The notes under the pieces were generated by a model. That model was given only the letters and a program-made list of their open reading frames with translations, had not been told where the DNA came from and did no database searches. 64,000 bases of DNA from Streptomyces luomodiensis (GTDB taxonomy: Bacteria; Actinomycetota; Actinomycetes; Streptomycetales; Streptomycetaceae), in assembly GCF_031679605.1 (NCBI RefSeq), contig NZ_CP117522.1, forward strand, positions 7,812,001-7,876,000. Reading direction: 5' to 3'. Within the stretch, counting starts at the first letter, position 1. The number at the start of each line of letters is the position of its first letter. The position numbers were made by a program, and so were the translations under genes. Of this stretch, positions 26,031-33,946 are shown piece by piece.

Positions 26031-26853
26031 ATGATCGAAACCGGTGGCGGCGGTCGGCTCTGGGTGCTCTCGGGGCGGCACAGCGGCTACGCCCTGCACC
26101 TGACCGACCGTGATGAGCTGATCCATCTCCACTGGGGCCCGAGAATCGCGGTCGCGGACGCCGAGGCCCTGGCCGCCGAGCCGGAGCCGCCGGAGCGGGG
26201 GTTCGAATCCCCGCTGGACGGGCGCGAGGAGTACCCCGTGGAGGGCGGCCCGCGCTTCGCCCGCCCCGCCCTGTCCGTACAGGCCCAGGGCACGACCAGG
26301 TGTGGACCTCGGACAACACCGATCCGCTGCACCGGCTGGCCATCCAGCACGGCTTCAGCCAGCTCCACCCGGCCCGGGTGATGGCCGCCTGGGTCACCGA
26401 CAGCCCCAACGCCATGGGCAACGCACGCGTCAGCTCGCTGCGCTTCCGCTTCGTCAGCGCGATGGCCGGAGTGCTGGGCGTCGGCGGCGACCTGACCCGC
26501 TGGAGCGCGGCGGAGCCGGCCGAGGCCCGCGACTGGGTGGCGCTCTACAAGCGGGTGCGCCCGGTCGTCCGGCACGGTGAGCTGTACCGGCTGCGGCCGC
26601 CGGACGGCGACGGGCTCAGCGTGGTGCAGTACGTACGCGGCGCGGAGACCGTGGTGCTGGCCTGGCTCCAGGCGCAGCACTACGGCCAGCCGCAGCCCCC
26701 GCTGCGGCTGCGCGGGCTCGACCCGGCGGCCACCTACCGGGATCTGGCGACCGGGCAGGTGCACCGGGGGGGGCGGTGCTCTGCCACCGGGGGCTGCGCA
26801 CCGGGCTCAGCGGCGATCTGGACGCCGCCGTATTCCACCTTCGCCGAAACTGA
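26031..26853 (+). pseudogene. GH36 alpha-galactosidase remnant (internal deletion plus frameshift)
   Basis: The first ~85 codons from the ATG at 26031 (WVLSGRHSGYALHLTDRDELIHLHWGPRI) match the N-terminal beta-sandwich of actinobacterial GH36 alpha-galactosidases. Near 26290 the frame changes and the sequence jumps to HDQVWTSDNTDPLHRLAIQHG, a late catalytic-domain motif. Most of the (beta/alpha)8 barrel with its catalytic aspartates is therefore missing. A second break lies in a run of eight G at 26766-26773. Beyond it the expected C-terminal sandwich resumes in a third frame (AVLCHRGLRTGLSGDLDAAV) up to a stop at 26853. The G-run break could be a sequencing error; the internal deletion is not. 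Confidence 0.85.
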
Positions 26854-26932
26854 CCGGGTGGGATACATCACCCCACGTCAAGCCCTGGTTACGGTGGCGT
26901 AGGTCACGCCCTCGGGTGAATGATGTCCCGAC

Positions 26933-27730
26933 GTGGCAGACGATAAGGAGAGATTCAGCAACGGTTCCATCGGGTCGTACGCAGCCGTCGGCGACAGCTT
27001 CACCGAGGGCGTCGGCGACCCCGGTCCCGATGGGGTGTTCGTCGGCTGGGCCGACCGGCTCGCGGTCCTGCTGTCCGACCAACGACCTCAACACGATTTC
27101 CGCTACGCCAATCTGGCCGTACGCGGTCGACTCCTTGACCAGATCGTGGCGGAGCAGGTGCCGCGCGCGATCGAGCTCGGCCCGGATCTGGTCACCTTCT
27201 GTGCGGGGGGCAATGACATCCTGCGGCCCGGCAGCGACCCCGACGATGTCGCCGAGCGCTATGAGGCGGCTGTCGCCGGCCTCAAGGCCCACGTCGGCAC
27301 GGTGCTGCTGTGTACGGGCTTCGACACCAGAGGGGTGCCGGTACTACGCCATCTGCGGGGCAAGATCGCCACGTATACGGCGCACGTCCGGGCGATAGCC
27401 GACCGGCACGGCTGCCCGGTGCTCGACCTGTGGTCGCTGCGCTCGGTGCAGGACCGCCGGGCCTGGGACGCCGACCGGCTGCATCTGTCGCCGGACGGTC
27501 ATACCCGGGTCGCGCTGAGGGCCGGTCAGGTGCTCGGGCTCGACGTCCCCGCCGACCCCGATCAGCCCTGGCCGCCGGAGGGCCAGCGCAGCGCCGCCGA
27601 GGTGCGCCGGGACAACATCCACTGGGCGCGCGAATATCTGGTGCCGTGGATCGGCCGGCGGCTGCGCGGAGAGTCGTCGGGCGACCATGTGGAGCCCAAG
27701 CGGCCGGATCTGCTGCCGCTGCGGCCGTGA
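26933..27730 (+). CDS. SGNH/GDSL-family hydrolase
   Basis: The 265-residue protein starts at a GTG and has block I GDSFTEG (Ser22), the block III glycine/asparagine motif CAGGND and the block V DRLHLSPDGH that supplies the Asp and His of the triad. There is no signal peptide, so it is a cytoplasmic esterase/lipase-type enzyme whose substrate cannot be predicted. It is not obviously part of an operon. The C-terminal ~55 residues (PDQPWPPEGQRSAAEVRRDNIHWAREYLVPW) are conserved in Streptomyces members of the family. Confidence 0.92.
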   Translation: MADDKERFSNGSIGSYAAVGDSFTEGVGDPGPDGVFVGWADRLAVLLSDQRPQHDFRYANLAVRGRLLDQIVAEQVPRAIELGPDLVTFCAGGNDILRPGSDPDDVAERYEAAVAGLKAHVGTVLLCTGFDTRGVPVLRHLRGKIATYTAHVRAIADRHGCPVLDLWSLRSVQDRRAWDADRLHLSPDGHTRVALRAGQVLGLDVPADPDQPWPPEGQRSAAEVRRDNIHWAREYLVPWIGRRLRGESSGDHVEPKRPDLLPLRP

Positions 27731-27871
27731 CCGTCCGGTGACCCGAAGCGGTCCCGGAGGAATAGGGGCAGACCCCCGTTGGCGCCCCGAGGCGTCCGCC
27801 CCGTGCGCTGTCGCTGCCCCTATTCCCTCGGCACCGCTCGTTCCGAACCCGTCGTCCCCCCGCGCCGTGCC

Positions 27872-28351
27872 TCAGACCGCCAGATAGGCCCAGACGGCGC
27901 GGCCCGCGTTCCCCTGGTTCGGCCTGACCCCCCATGCCTCCGAGAGGGCTTCCACCAGCATCAGCCCCCGGCCGCCCTCTTGGTCCGCGCTCACCGACCG
28001 GGCCTCCGGCACCGTGCGGGCGCAGCCCTGGTCGGCCACCTCGAGCCGCAGCCGGGTCCCTATGAGCTGGAGCGAACAGCGAACCTCCTCGCTGGAGGTG
28101 TGGCGCACCGCGTTGGTGAACAGCTCGGAGACGATCAGCTCGGCACTGTCCCGGGTGTCCTCGTCGATGCCCCATGAGCGCAGCCGCCAGACGACATGCC
28201 TTCTCGCCTCGGCCACGGACGTGCTCAGCGCCGGGAGACGGAACACGTCGTGGCGGGGCGGAGCGACCACGGTGCCGCCGCGCCCTAACCGGAGAGCCTC
28301 ATAGGAAGGAGCCACGCCGACACTATGCTCTGTCACGATCGCGTCTGGCAA
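27872..28351 (-). CDS. RsbW-like ATP-binding regulatory protein (HATPase_c_2)
   Basis: The ~159-residue GHKL ATPase is of the anti-sigma type: N box ELIVSELFTNAVRH, G1 box LEVADQG, and G2 box GRGLMLVEALSEAWG. Such proteins are abundant in Streptomyces and often sit divergently from an XRE plus DUF397 pair, as here. The frame opens at a TTG (28351); in-frame GTGs at 28336 and 28315 are alternatives, and none has a clear ribosome-binding site, so the N-terminus is unsure. A predicted kinase or sequestering partner, such as an anti-anti-sigma factor, is not encoded nearby. Confidence 0.88.
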   Translation of the reverse strand: MPDAIVTEHSVGVAPSYEALRLGRGGTVVAPPRHDVFRLPALSTSVAEARRHVVWRLRSWGIDEDTRDSAELIVSELFTNAVRHTSSEEVRCSLQLIGTRLRLEVADQGCARTVPEARSVSADQEGGRGLMLVEALSEAWGVRPNQGNAGRAVWAYLAV

Positions 28352-28358
28352 GGTTCAA

Positions 28359-28373
28359 TCTGTAAATTACAGA
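28359..28373. promoter_or_regulatory. Perfect 15-bp AT-rich palindrome in a divergent promoter
   Basis: TCTGTAAATTACAGA is a perfect palindrome (odd centre) in the gap between the ATPase gene (minus) and the XRE regulator gene (plus). It stands out from the GC-rich background and is well placed for autoregulation by the XRE protein. That role is inferred from position, not shown by sequence. Confidence 0.65.
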
Positions 28374-28451
28374 ATCGGAAGCGCAGGCTGTTCGGATTGC
28401 TGAGCCCATGCCAGACTGCTGTGTCGTGAAGGTACTTGGAGGGGGACGATA

Positions 28452-29318
28452 GTGGCGGATGCGCGGGCGGGCGGAGCCCCGACCGTCCTGCGAGTCGTGC
28501 TCGGCAAGCGGCTCCAGGACCTTCGGGAGAAGGCCGGGCTGTCGTTCGAACAAGCCGGGCGCGCCCTGGACGTCACCCATGCCACGATCCGCCGGATGGA
28601 GAAGGCCGAGGTCGGCCTGAAGCTTCCGTATGTCGAGAAGCTGCTGCGGACGTACGGCGTCACCGACCCGGAGGAGGTCGAGGGGTTCCTCGCGCTCGCG
28701 CGCGAGGCCAACAAGGCGGGCTGGTGGCACCGGTTCCGCGACGTCCTGCCGGAGTGGTTCAACACCTTCGTCAGCCTGGAGGTGGAGGCCAATCTGATCC
28801 GGGCCTACGAGCCGCACTACATCCCCGGGCTGCTCCAGACCGAGGACTACGCCCGCGCCGTGCTCCGCGCGGGCATGCCCCACGCACCCGAGACGGAGAT
28901 CGAGCGCAACGTCGCACTCCGGATGGAACGCCAGGCCCTGCTCACCCGGGACAATCCGCCGATGCTGTGGGTGGTCATGGACGAGACGGTGGTGCGCCGC
29001 CCCATCGGCGGCACCGAGACCATGCGTGCCCAGATCTCACGCCTGATCGAGGAGGCGGAGGCGCCTCATATCCGGCTGCAGATCATGCCGTTCGACGCCG
29101 GCCCGCACCCGGCGATGTACGGTCCCTTCCATATCTTCCGGTTCCCGATCCCGGAGCTGCCCGATATCGCGTATACGGAGACGCTCGTCAGCGGCTCCTA
29201 CTTCGACCAGCGCGATGATGTATCGGCGTTCCTGGAGGCCCTGGACCGGATGTGCGCGCAGGCCGCGCCTGCACAGACGACTCAGGCGATTCTGGGTCGC
29301 ATTCGCAAGGAGATCTGA
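28452..29318 (+). CDS. XRE-family regulator with DUF5753 effector domain
   Basis: The 288-residue protein has an N-terminal Cro/CI-type helix-turn-helix (LGKRLQDLREKAGLSFEQAGRALDVTHATIRRMEKAEVG, about residues 15-53). The large C-terminal domain is of the DUF5753 type: WW.RFRDVLPEWFNTFVSLE, ANLIRAYEPHYIPGLLQTEDYARAV and the late LRLQIMPF-like strand. This is the WhiJ/Scr1-like family linked in streptomycetes to development and antibiotic regulation. GGAGGGGG precedes the GTG start. It pairs with the DUF397 gene 3 nt downstream. Confidence 0.93.
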   Translation: MADARAGGAPTVLRVVLGKRLQDLREKAGLSFEQAGRALDVTHATIRRMEKAEVGLKLPYVEKLLRTYGVTDPEEVEGFLALAREANKAGWWHRFRDVLPEWFNTFVSLEVEANLIRAYEPHYIPGLLQTEDYARAVLRAGMPHAPETEIERNVALRMERQALLTRDNPPMLWVVMDETVVRRPIGGTETMRAQISRLIEEAEAPHIRLQIMPFDAGPHPAMYGPFHIFRFPIPELPDIAYTETLVSGSYFDQRDDVSAFLEALDRMCAQAAPAQTTQAILGRIRKEI

Positions 29319-29321
29319 ACG

Positions 29322-29573
29322 ATGGATCGCATATGCGGGAACCGCGTCTACAGCGGCATGCCGGCCAGGGAACTCGGCAGCGAGGGCTGGCACAAGCCAT
29401 GGAGCGGTGGCAATGGGGGAAGCTGCGTCGAGGCGATGAGACTGAAGGACGGCCGGGTGGCGCTGCGCCAGTCGACCGATCCGGACGGACCGGCCCTGAT
29501 CTACACCCATCTGGAAATGAAACGCTTCATCCAGGGGGCGAAGGCCGGGGAAGCGGACTTTCTGTTCCTATGA
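29322..29573 (+). CDS. DUF397 small protein (BldB/Scr2-like partner)
   Basis: The 83-residue DUF397 protein has the family pattern WHKPWSGGNGGSCVEAMRLKDGRVALRQSTDPDGPALIYTHLE followed by a helix. An AAGGAGA lies before the ATG, just inside the end of the XRE gene. DUF397 proteins pair with XRE/DUF5753 regulators in toxin-antitoxin-like or anti-activator arrangements in Streptomyces. Its 3' end overlaps by 47 nt the 3' end of the convergent radical SAM gene. Confidence 0.93.
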   Translation: MDRICGNRVYSGMPARELGSEGWHKPWSGGNGGSCVEAMRLKDGRVALRQSTDPDGPALIYTHLEMKRFIQGAKAGEADFLFL

Positions 29574-30534
29574 CGTCCGGTGTGACGTCCCGCGTGACGT
29601 CCCGTTCTGTGGCGCTCATCGTGACCAGGGGGATCGAGGGGGAAGCAGTGTGACCGACAGGATGACCGACCGACCACGAACCGACCGGCGGGGGCGGCGC
29701 CGGGATGCGTTCCAGCACACCGCCCGCGAACACGTCGTACAGCGGAAGCGACTCCAGGTGCACATAGCCGATATGGCAGTCGCAGACGGCCAGCGGACAC
29801 CGGCGGGGCCGTAGCGCCGCGCGGTACGACCCGTCGTAGAGATTGCCCAGTTCGGCGGGGACGAAATGGCAGCGGCGCACCGTGCCGTCGCCGTCCACCG
29901 AGATCACCGAGGCGCCGGTCCGGCATGGCAGACCGGCGCTTCGGTGCGGATGGCGGCTGTATCCGAAGAGCGGGTCCAGCGCGGTCCACTCGGCCGCCTC
30001 GGCGTCCGTGTAGGTGTGGCCCTCCGCCGCGTTCACCCACAGGTACACCTGGTCGGGCAGGTCGGCGCGCAGCCGGCGGGCCCGGTCGAGGTGGGCGGGC
30101 AGCCCCACGATGCCGACGCTGTGGCGCACCCCGCGCGCGGCCAGCTCCCGGCACTTGGCCAGGAACCGGTCGTACGGCGTCTGGTCCGGGTGGTAGGTGC
30201 ACCACAGGGCGAGGGTGGCGGGGTCGGCCTCGGCCGTCCAGCCGGTCCGGCAGCTCAGATTGGTCTGGATGGCGACGCGTCGCACATGGGGCAGATGGCT
30301 GAGCTCGATGAGCGCACGGCGGTACCAGGAGCGCACCAGCCCCTCGCCCCACGGGGTGAACAGCACCGACAGCCGGTCGCCGGTCTGCGCCGCCGCCCAG
30401 GCCGTGAACCGCTCCAGCGCGGCGCGGTCGGCGCGCAGCCGCTCCGGGCTGTCCCGGCGCTTGGCGAACGGGCAGTACGGGCAGTCGTAGTCGCACGAGG
30501 CGAGCGGGCCCCGGTACAGCAGGGTCAAGTCCAT
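29527..30534 (-). CDS. STM4011-family radical SAM protein
   Basis: The 335-residue radical SAM protein carries C14, C18 and C21 (ASCDYDCPYCPFAK) immediately after the first strand. It lacks a HemN-type or classic twitch start, which fits the STM4011 family. More cysteines follow at SAGLPCRTGASVISVDGDGTVRRCHFV and PLAVCDCHIGY, suggesting auxiliary cluster ligands as in SPASM-type enzymes. The ATG at 30534 was chosen for its GGGAGG and 11-nt spacing from the upstream gene. It is the last gene of a five-gene operon. The last ~55 residues are low-complexity, encode the TGACGTC repeats and overlap the DUF397 gene, so they may be an acquired extension. The substrate is unknown. Confidence 0.88.
   Translation of the reverse strand: MDLTLLYRGPLASCDYDCPYCPFAKRRDSPERLRADRAALERFTAWAAAQTGDRLSVLFTPWGEGLVRSWYRRALIELSHLPHVRRVAIQTNLSCRTGWTAEADPATLALWCTYHPDQTPYDRFLAKCRELAARGVRHSVGIVGLPAHLDRARRLRADLPDQVYLWVNAAEGHTYTDAEAAEWTALDPLFGYSRHPHRSAGLPCRTGASVISVDGDGTVRRCHFVPAELGNLYDGSYRAALRPRRCPLAVCDCHIGYVHLESLPLYDVFAGGVLERIPAPPPPVGSWSVGHPVGHTASPSIPLVTMSATERDVTRDVTPDVIGTESPLPRPSPPG
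29571..29606. repeat. Three 12-bp direct repeats containing TGACGTC
   Basis: TGACGTCCGGTG, TGACGTCCCGCG and TGACGTCCCGTT follow each other head to tail just after the DUF397 stop. Each contains the palindromic core GACGTC. They lie inside the C-terminal tail of the convergent radical SAM gene, where they encode a DVTRDVTPDV repeat. Confidence 0.7.
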
Positions 30535-30545
30535 GCCTGCCTCCC

Positions 30546-31934
30546 TCACTTCAGCTCGTACGCGGCCATGGCGGCGCGCACGGCGGGCGAGAACAGCTCG
30601 GGGCCGAGCGCGTCGGAGTGCGCGAGACCCTCGGGGGACAGCCGCAGCCGTTCGGGAGCCGCGTCCGTATCCAGCCAGCCGCGCGCCGAGAACCGGTCCA
30701 GCTCGGCGGCGAAGTCCTGGGCCGGATCGGTGCCGAACCGGGCCCGGTATCCCGCCTGCTCCATCCCCTCGGCCTGGAGGACGGACTGCAGCAGATGGCG
30801 CCGGCGGGCCTCGTCGCCCGTCATCCACCGGCCGTGCTCGGCGCGGGCGAAGTCGGCGGCGGGCCGGGAGACATAGTCGTCGATGATGCCGCGGATCTCC
30901 CGCATGTCCACCGCGTAGTCGAAGGAGTAGTGCAGTTCGGAGGTGTAGGAGCGGGCGCCGCAGCCCAGGCCCACCATGCCGTCCGTCTGGCAGGCGTAGT
31001 CCTCGGCCCCGGTCGCGGGCACGTCGGCGCGGCGGAACATCCGCATCGAGACCTGCTCATAGCCGTGGCCGAGCAGATGGTCACGGCCCGAGCGGTACAG
31101 CCGCAGCCGCCGCTCGTCCCACTCCGCGTCCCACTCCGCCTCCGCCACTGCCTCCGCCACTGCCTCCGCCTCTGGCTCTCTGGCCTCCTTACGGCCGAGC
31201 CCGGTCAGCGGGCGGACATAGAGAGGGTAGAGATACAGCTCCTCGGGACGCCAGGCCAGGGCGGCGTCCAGGGACCGGCGCCAACTGTCCTCGGTCTGCC
31301 CGTCGATACCGTAGATCAGGTCGATGTTGAGCACCGGGATGCCCGCCTCCCGGACCCGGGCCAGCGCCGCCTCCACATCGGCCCGGCGCTGCGGGCGCAC
31401 CGCCGAGCGCGCCTCCGCGTCGACGAAGCTCTGCACGCCCAGGCTCAGCCGGGTGGTGCCGCGCCCGGCCAGCACCGCGAGCCGGTCGGCCGTGGCGGTG
31501 GCCGGGGACGCCTCGACCGAGAGCGGCACGGCCGCCAGATCCGCGCCCATGCCCTTCTCGGCGATGTCGCACAGCCGCTCCAGCTCGGCCGCCTCCAGGA
31601 ACGTGGGGGTGCCGCCGCCGAACGCCGCGGTGGCGAACCGGGCCCGCTCACCGAGCGCCTCGCGCACCGCCCCCGCCTGCCGCTCCAGCGCGTCCAGATA
31701 GGCGGTCACCAGCCCCTCGGGCGCCCCGATCCGGGTGAAGAGATTGCAGAAGCCGCAGCGCACCTCGCAGAAGGGGATGTGCAGATACAGCGACAGCGCG
31801 TCCTTCGGCTCGGCCGCCCACAGCTCGCGCAGCGCGGGACGGTCCGCGAGCGGCCGGTAGGCGGTTTTGTGCGGATAGGCGTAGACGTACGACTGGTAGG
31901 GGCGGACGGTGGAACCGAGCGTGCTGATGTTCAT
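30546..31934 (-). CDS. STM4012-family radical SAM protein (HemN-like)
   Basis: This 462-residue protein has the HemN-like signature LYLHIPFCEVRCGFC with C56, C60 and C63. It continues with TAAFGGGTPTFLEAAELERL, the SLGVQSF motif and IDLIYGIDGQTEDSW, all typical of the coproporphyrinogen-oxidase-like radical SAM fold. Its pairing with STM4013- and STM4011-type genes marks it as STM4012 family rather than HemN/HemW. A short in-frame duplication (AEAVAEAVAEAEWDAEWDE, coded around 31117-31172) lies between the barrel and the C-terminal domain. It starts by ATGA overlap with the hydrolase gene. Confidence 0.9.
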   Translation of the reverse strand: MNISTLGSTVRPYQSYVYAYPHKTAYRPLADRPALRELWAAEPKDALSLYLHIPFCEVRCGFCNLFTRIGAPEGLVTAYLDALERQAGAVREALGERARFATAAFGGGTPTFLEAAELERLCDIAEKGMGADLAAVPLSVEASPATATADRLAVLAGRGTTRLSLGVQSFVDAEARSAVRPQRRADVEAALARVREAGIPVLNIDLIYGIDGQTEDSWRRSLDAALAWRPEELYLYPLYVRPLTGLGRKEAREPEAEAVAEAVAEAEWDAEWDERRLRLYRSGRDHLLGHGYEQVSMRMFRRADVPATGAEDYACQTDGMVGLGCGARSYTSELHYSFDYAVDMREIRGIIDDYVSRPAADFARAEHGRWMTGDEARRRHLLQSVLQAEGMEQAGYRARFGTDPAQDFAAELDRFSARGWLDTDAAPERLRLSPEGLAHSDALGPELFSPAVRAAMAAYELK

Positions 31935-32755
31935 CGGGCCTCGAGAAAGAAGTGGGTGTACGGCACGGTCCAGACGACCTCATGGCCGAGCCGGTGGCCG
32001 GTGTAGCCGTCGTCGCCGTACGCGGTGCCGTGGTCGGAGCAGACGATCGCGAAGGTGGGGGCGCGGTCGCCCATGGCGGTGAAGAGCCGGTCGACATGGC
32101 GGTCCACGTACTCCAGGGCGGCGGCGTGGGTGGCGCGCGAATCGCCCGCCTCGCGGGTGGCGCCGGGCAGATGGAACCAGTTGGGCTGGTGCAGTGCCGA
32201 GACGTTGACGAAGAGGAACAGCCGCCGGTCCGGGGCCAGACCGGCGATCACCTTCTCGGCGCGGTCGATCTGGGCCTCGAAGGAGGTGGGCGACGGCACG
32301 CCGAACTCCGGCTCCCAGTGGCTCTCCTGGAAGTAGCCGGGCAGCACCGAGCCCAGCGGACCCCGCTTGTTGAAGAAGCCGACCCCGCCGATGCACACCG
32401 TGCGGTACCCGGCCGCCGCGAGCCCCGACACCAGATCGGGGGTCTCGAAGACATAGGTGCCCGCCGCGGTGGTCTCACTGCCCGCGAAGCGGGCCGCGAA
32501 CAGCCGGCGGTGCGGTCCGGGGGCGGCCGGGGTCGGCAGGAAGCCCGCGAACATCGCCTGGTGGGAGGCGTAGGTGAAGCTGCCGGGGGCATGCCGCTCG
32601 TCCCAGACCCCACCGGGCAGACGGCTCGCCAGCCGCGGCGTCCGGCCGGCGGCCGCCAGCTCGGCCGCCACGTCGTAGCGGAGCGTGTCGAGAGTGATCA
32701 GCAGCAGGTCGTGGCTGCCCACGACCTCGTTCATATCGGGCTCAGCCAGCGGCAT
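31931..32755 (-). CDS. STM4013-family hydrolase (sulfatase/alkaline phosphatase fold)
   Basis: The 274-residue protein begins its core with HDLLLITLDTLRYDVA (metal-binding Asp), has FTYASHQAMFAGFLPT where sulfatases and phosphoethanolamine transferases carry their nucleophile, and ends with VCSDHGTAYGDDGY (metal-binding Asp-His). The Ser/His environment without a CxPxR motif argues against a formylglycine sulfatase, so another phosphate- or sulfate-ester hydrolysis or transfer is possible. It is short for the superfamily. It overlaps the upstream ATP-grasp gene by 14 nt and the downstream gene by 4 nt. No export signal is visible. Confidence 0.88.
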   Translation of the reverse strand: MPLAEPDMNEVVGSHDLLLITLDTLRYDVAAELAAAGRTPRLASRLPGGVWDERHAPGSFTYASHQAMFAGFLPTPAAPGPHRRLFAARFAGSETTAAGTYVFETPDLVSGLAAAGYRTVCIGGVGFFNKRGPLGSVLPGYFQESHWEPEFGVPSPTSFEAQIDRAEKVIAGLAPDRRLFLFVNVSALHQPNWFHLPGATREAGDSRATHAAALEYVDRHVDRLFTAMGDRAPTFAIVCSDHGTAYGDDGYTGHRLGHEVVWTVPYTHFFLEAR

Positions 32756-33917
32756 CGCGGTGGTGCCCCTTCCGCTCGCCGTGGTCGGTGCGCGTCTGGC
32801 CCGGCGCGTGGCCGCGGCGCACGGCGGCGACCTGCGCCGCGTAGGTGTCCAGTCCCTCGGCGCCGCTTCCGGCCAGACCGGTCAGCCGGGGCAGCAGATC
32901 GCCGAAGGCGTTGACCTCACCGACGGCGAACCGCCGCCACCTCAGCCCCGGCAGCAGATCCACCCCCACGCACAGGGTGTCCGGGAACTGCTCGGCCGCC
33001 CGCTCCGCGATGCCCAGCACCTCGCCCCAGGACACCCCGGCCTCCTCCGCCGCCGCGCGGGCGGCGGCCAGATCGCCGCGCACACCGCCGAGATGGAGAT
33101 TGGTCATGGGGGAGCGGCTGGTGCGCACCACGGCGTGCGTCGCCCGGCCGGCCACCACCACGACCCGCAGATCGGCGACGCGCTTGCCCTGGGACGCCTT
33201 GGGCAGCCAGCGCTCGATGTGCAGCCCGTCCGGCGCCAGCCGGTCGACGATCGAGGCGACCTCCGCCTCGGTGTCGTACCGCCGCACCCGCAGCGAGTTG
33301 AACAGCCGGCCGTCCTCCGTGCGCTCCACGGAGGTGGTGGCCCGCACCCGGCCGGGACCCGCCGTCTCCACCGCGAGCACCCCCGACGCGGACGAGCCGT
33401 GGGCGAGCTTGACGAAGGCGCGCCGCATCCCCGAGGTGCCGAGCGCGGCGCGGACGTCCTCCCAGCCGCGCACCGGCGGCGCCTGCGGACCGGAGGTCGG
33501 CGAGGGCGGGACCGGCACCCCGGCGCGCTCCAGCACCCCGTGGCACAACCGCTTGTCGAACAGGACGGCCAGCTCGCCGGGGTCGTCCAGCAGGGTGGCA
33601 CCGGCCGTGCGCGCCGCCGCCGCGATGCCCCGGACGGCCTCGGTGAACCGCGCGTACCAGCGGGCAGTGCCCTCCACCCGGGTGAGGTCCAAGGCGCCGC
33701 GCAGCAGCCACTCCACCTCCTCGTCCTCGCCCGGCGAGTCGATCCGTACGGTCTCGCCCGGCTCGAACGCGGCACCGCCGGTCAGCACATCGTGCCAGGC
33801 CAGCACCCGGGGCGCGGGCAGCCCGGCGGCGAGTGCGGCGTCGGTGAACATCTCCACCCGGCGGTTGCCGGGGTTGCCGACCACGGCGAAGCGCGTCTCA
33901 TGCGGAGACGGCGGCAT
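32742..33917 (-). CDS. STM4014-family protein (ATP-grasp-like)
   Basis: The ~391-residue protein has ATP-grasp-type elements: a central lysine/glycine segment AFVKLAHGSSASGV, DLRVVVVAGRATHAVVRTS, and a metal-binding-like CVGVDLLPG...VGEVNAFGD near the end. This is the style of RimK- and glutathione-synthetase-like ligases that form amide bonds with ATP. I chose the ATG at 33917, preceded by GAGGAG at 7-nt spacing. A GTG at 33950 overlapping the previous stop would add 11 residues. Its substrate is unknown; a carboxylate on the neighbouring LRR protein or a small molecule are both possible. Confidence 0.85.
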   Translation of the reverse strand: MPPSPHETRFAVVGNPGNRRVEMFTDAALAAGLPAPRVLAWHDVLTGGAAFEPGETVRIDSPGEDEEVEWLLRGALDLTRVEGTARWYARFTEAVRGIAAAARTAGATLLDDPGELAVLFDKRLCHGVLERAGVPVPPSPTSGPQAPPVRGWEDVRAALGTSGMRRAFVKLAHGSSASGVLAVETAGPGRVRATTSVERTEDGRLFNSLRVRRYDTEAEVASIVDRLAPDGLHIERWLPKASQGKRVADLRVVVVAGRATHAVVRTSRSPMTNLHLGGVRGDLAAARAAAEEAGVSWGEVLGIAERAAEQFPDTLCVGVDLLPGLRWRRFAVGEVNAFGDLLPRLTGLAGSGAEGLDTYAAQVAAVRRGHAPGQTRTDHGERKGHHRDAAG

Positions 33918-33946
33918 AGCGGAACTCCTCGTCTGGGGCGCGGGTG

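Noticed and set aside
30618..32006. Plus-strand open frame of 462 codons across the STM4012 gene
   Set aside because: The opposite strand carries an intact CX3CX2C radical SAM protein with operon overlaps. The plus-strand translation has no motif and poor codon pattern.
31931..32755. Formylglycine-dependent sulfatase
   Set aside because: No C/S-x-P-x-R motif is present. Only the metal-binding alkaline phosphatase superfamily framework is visible, so substrate class is left open.
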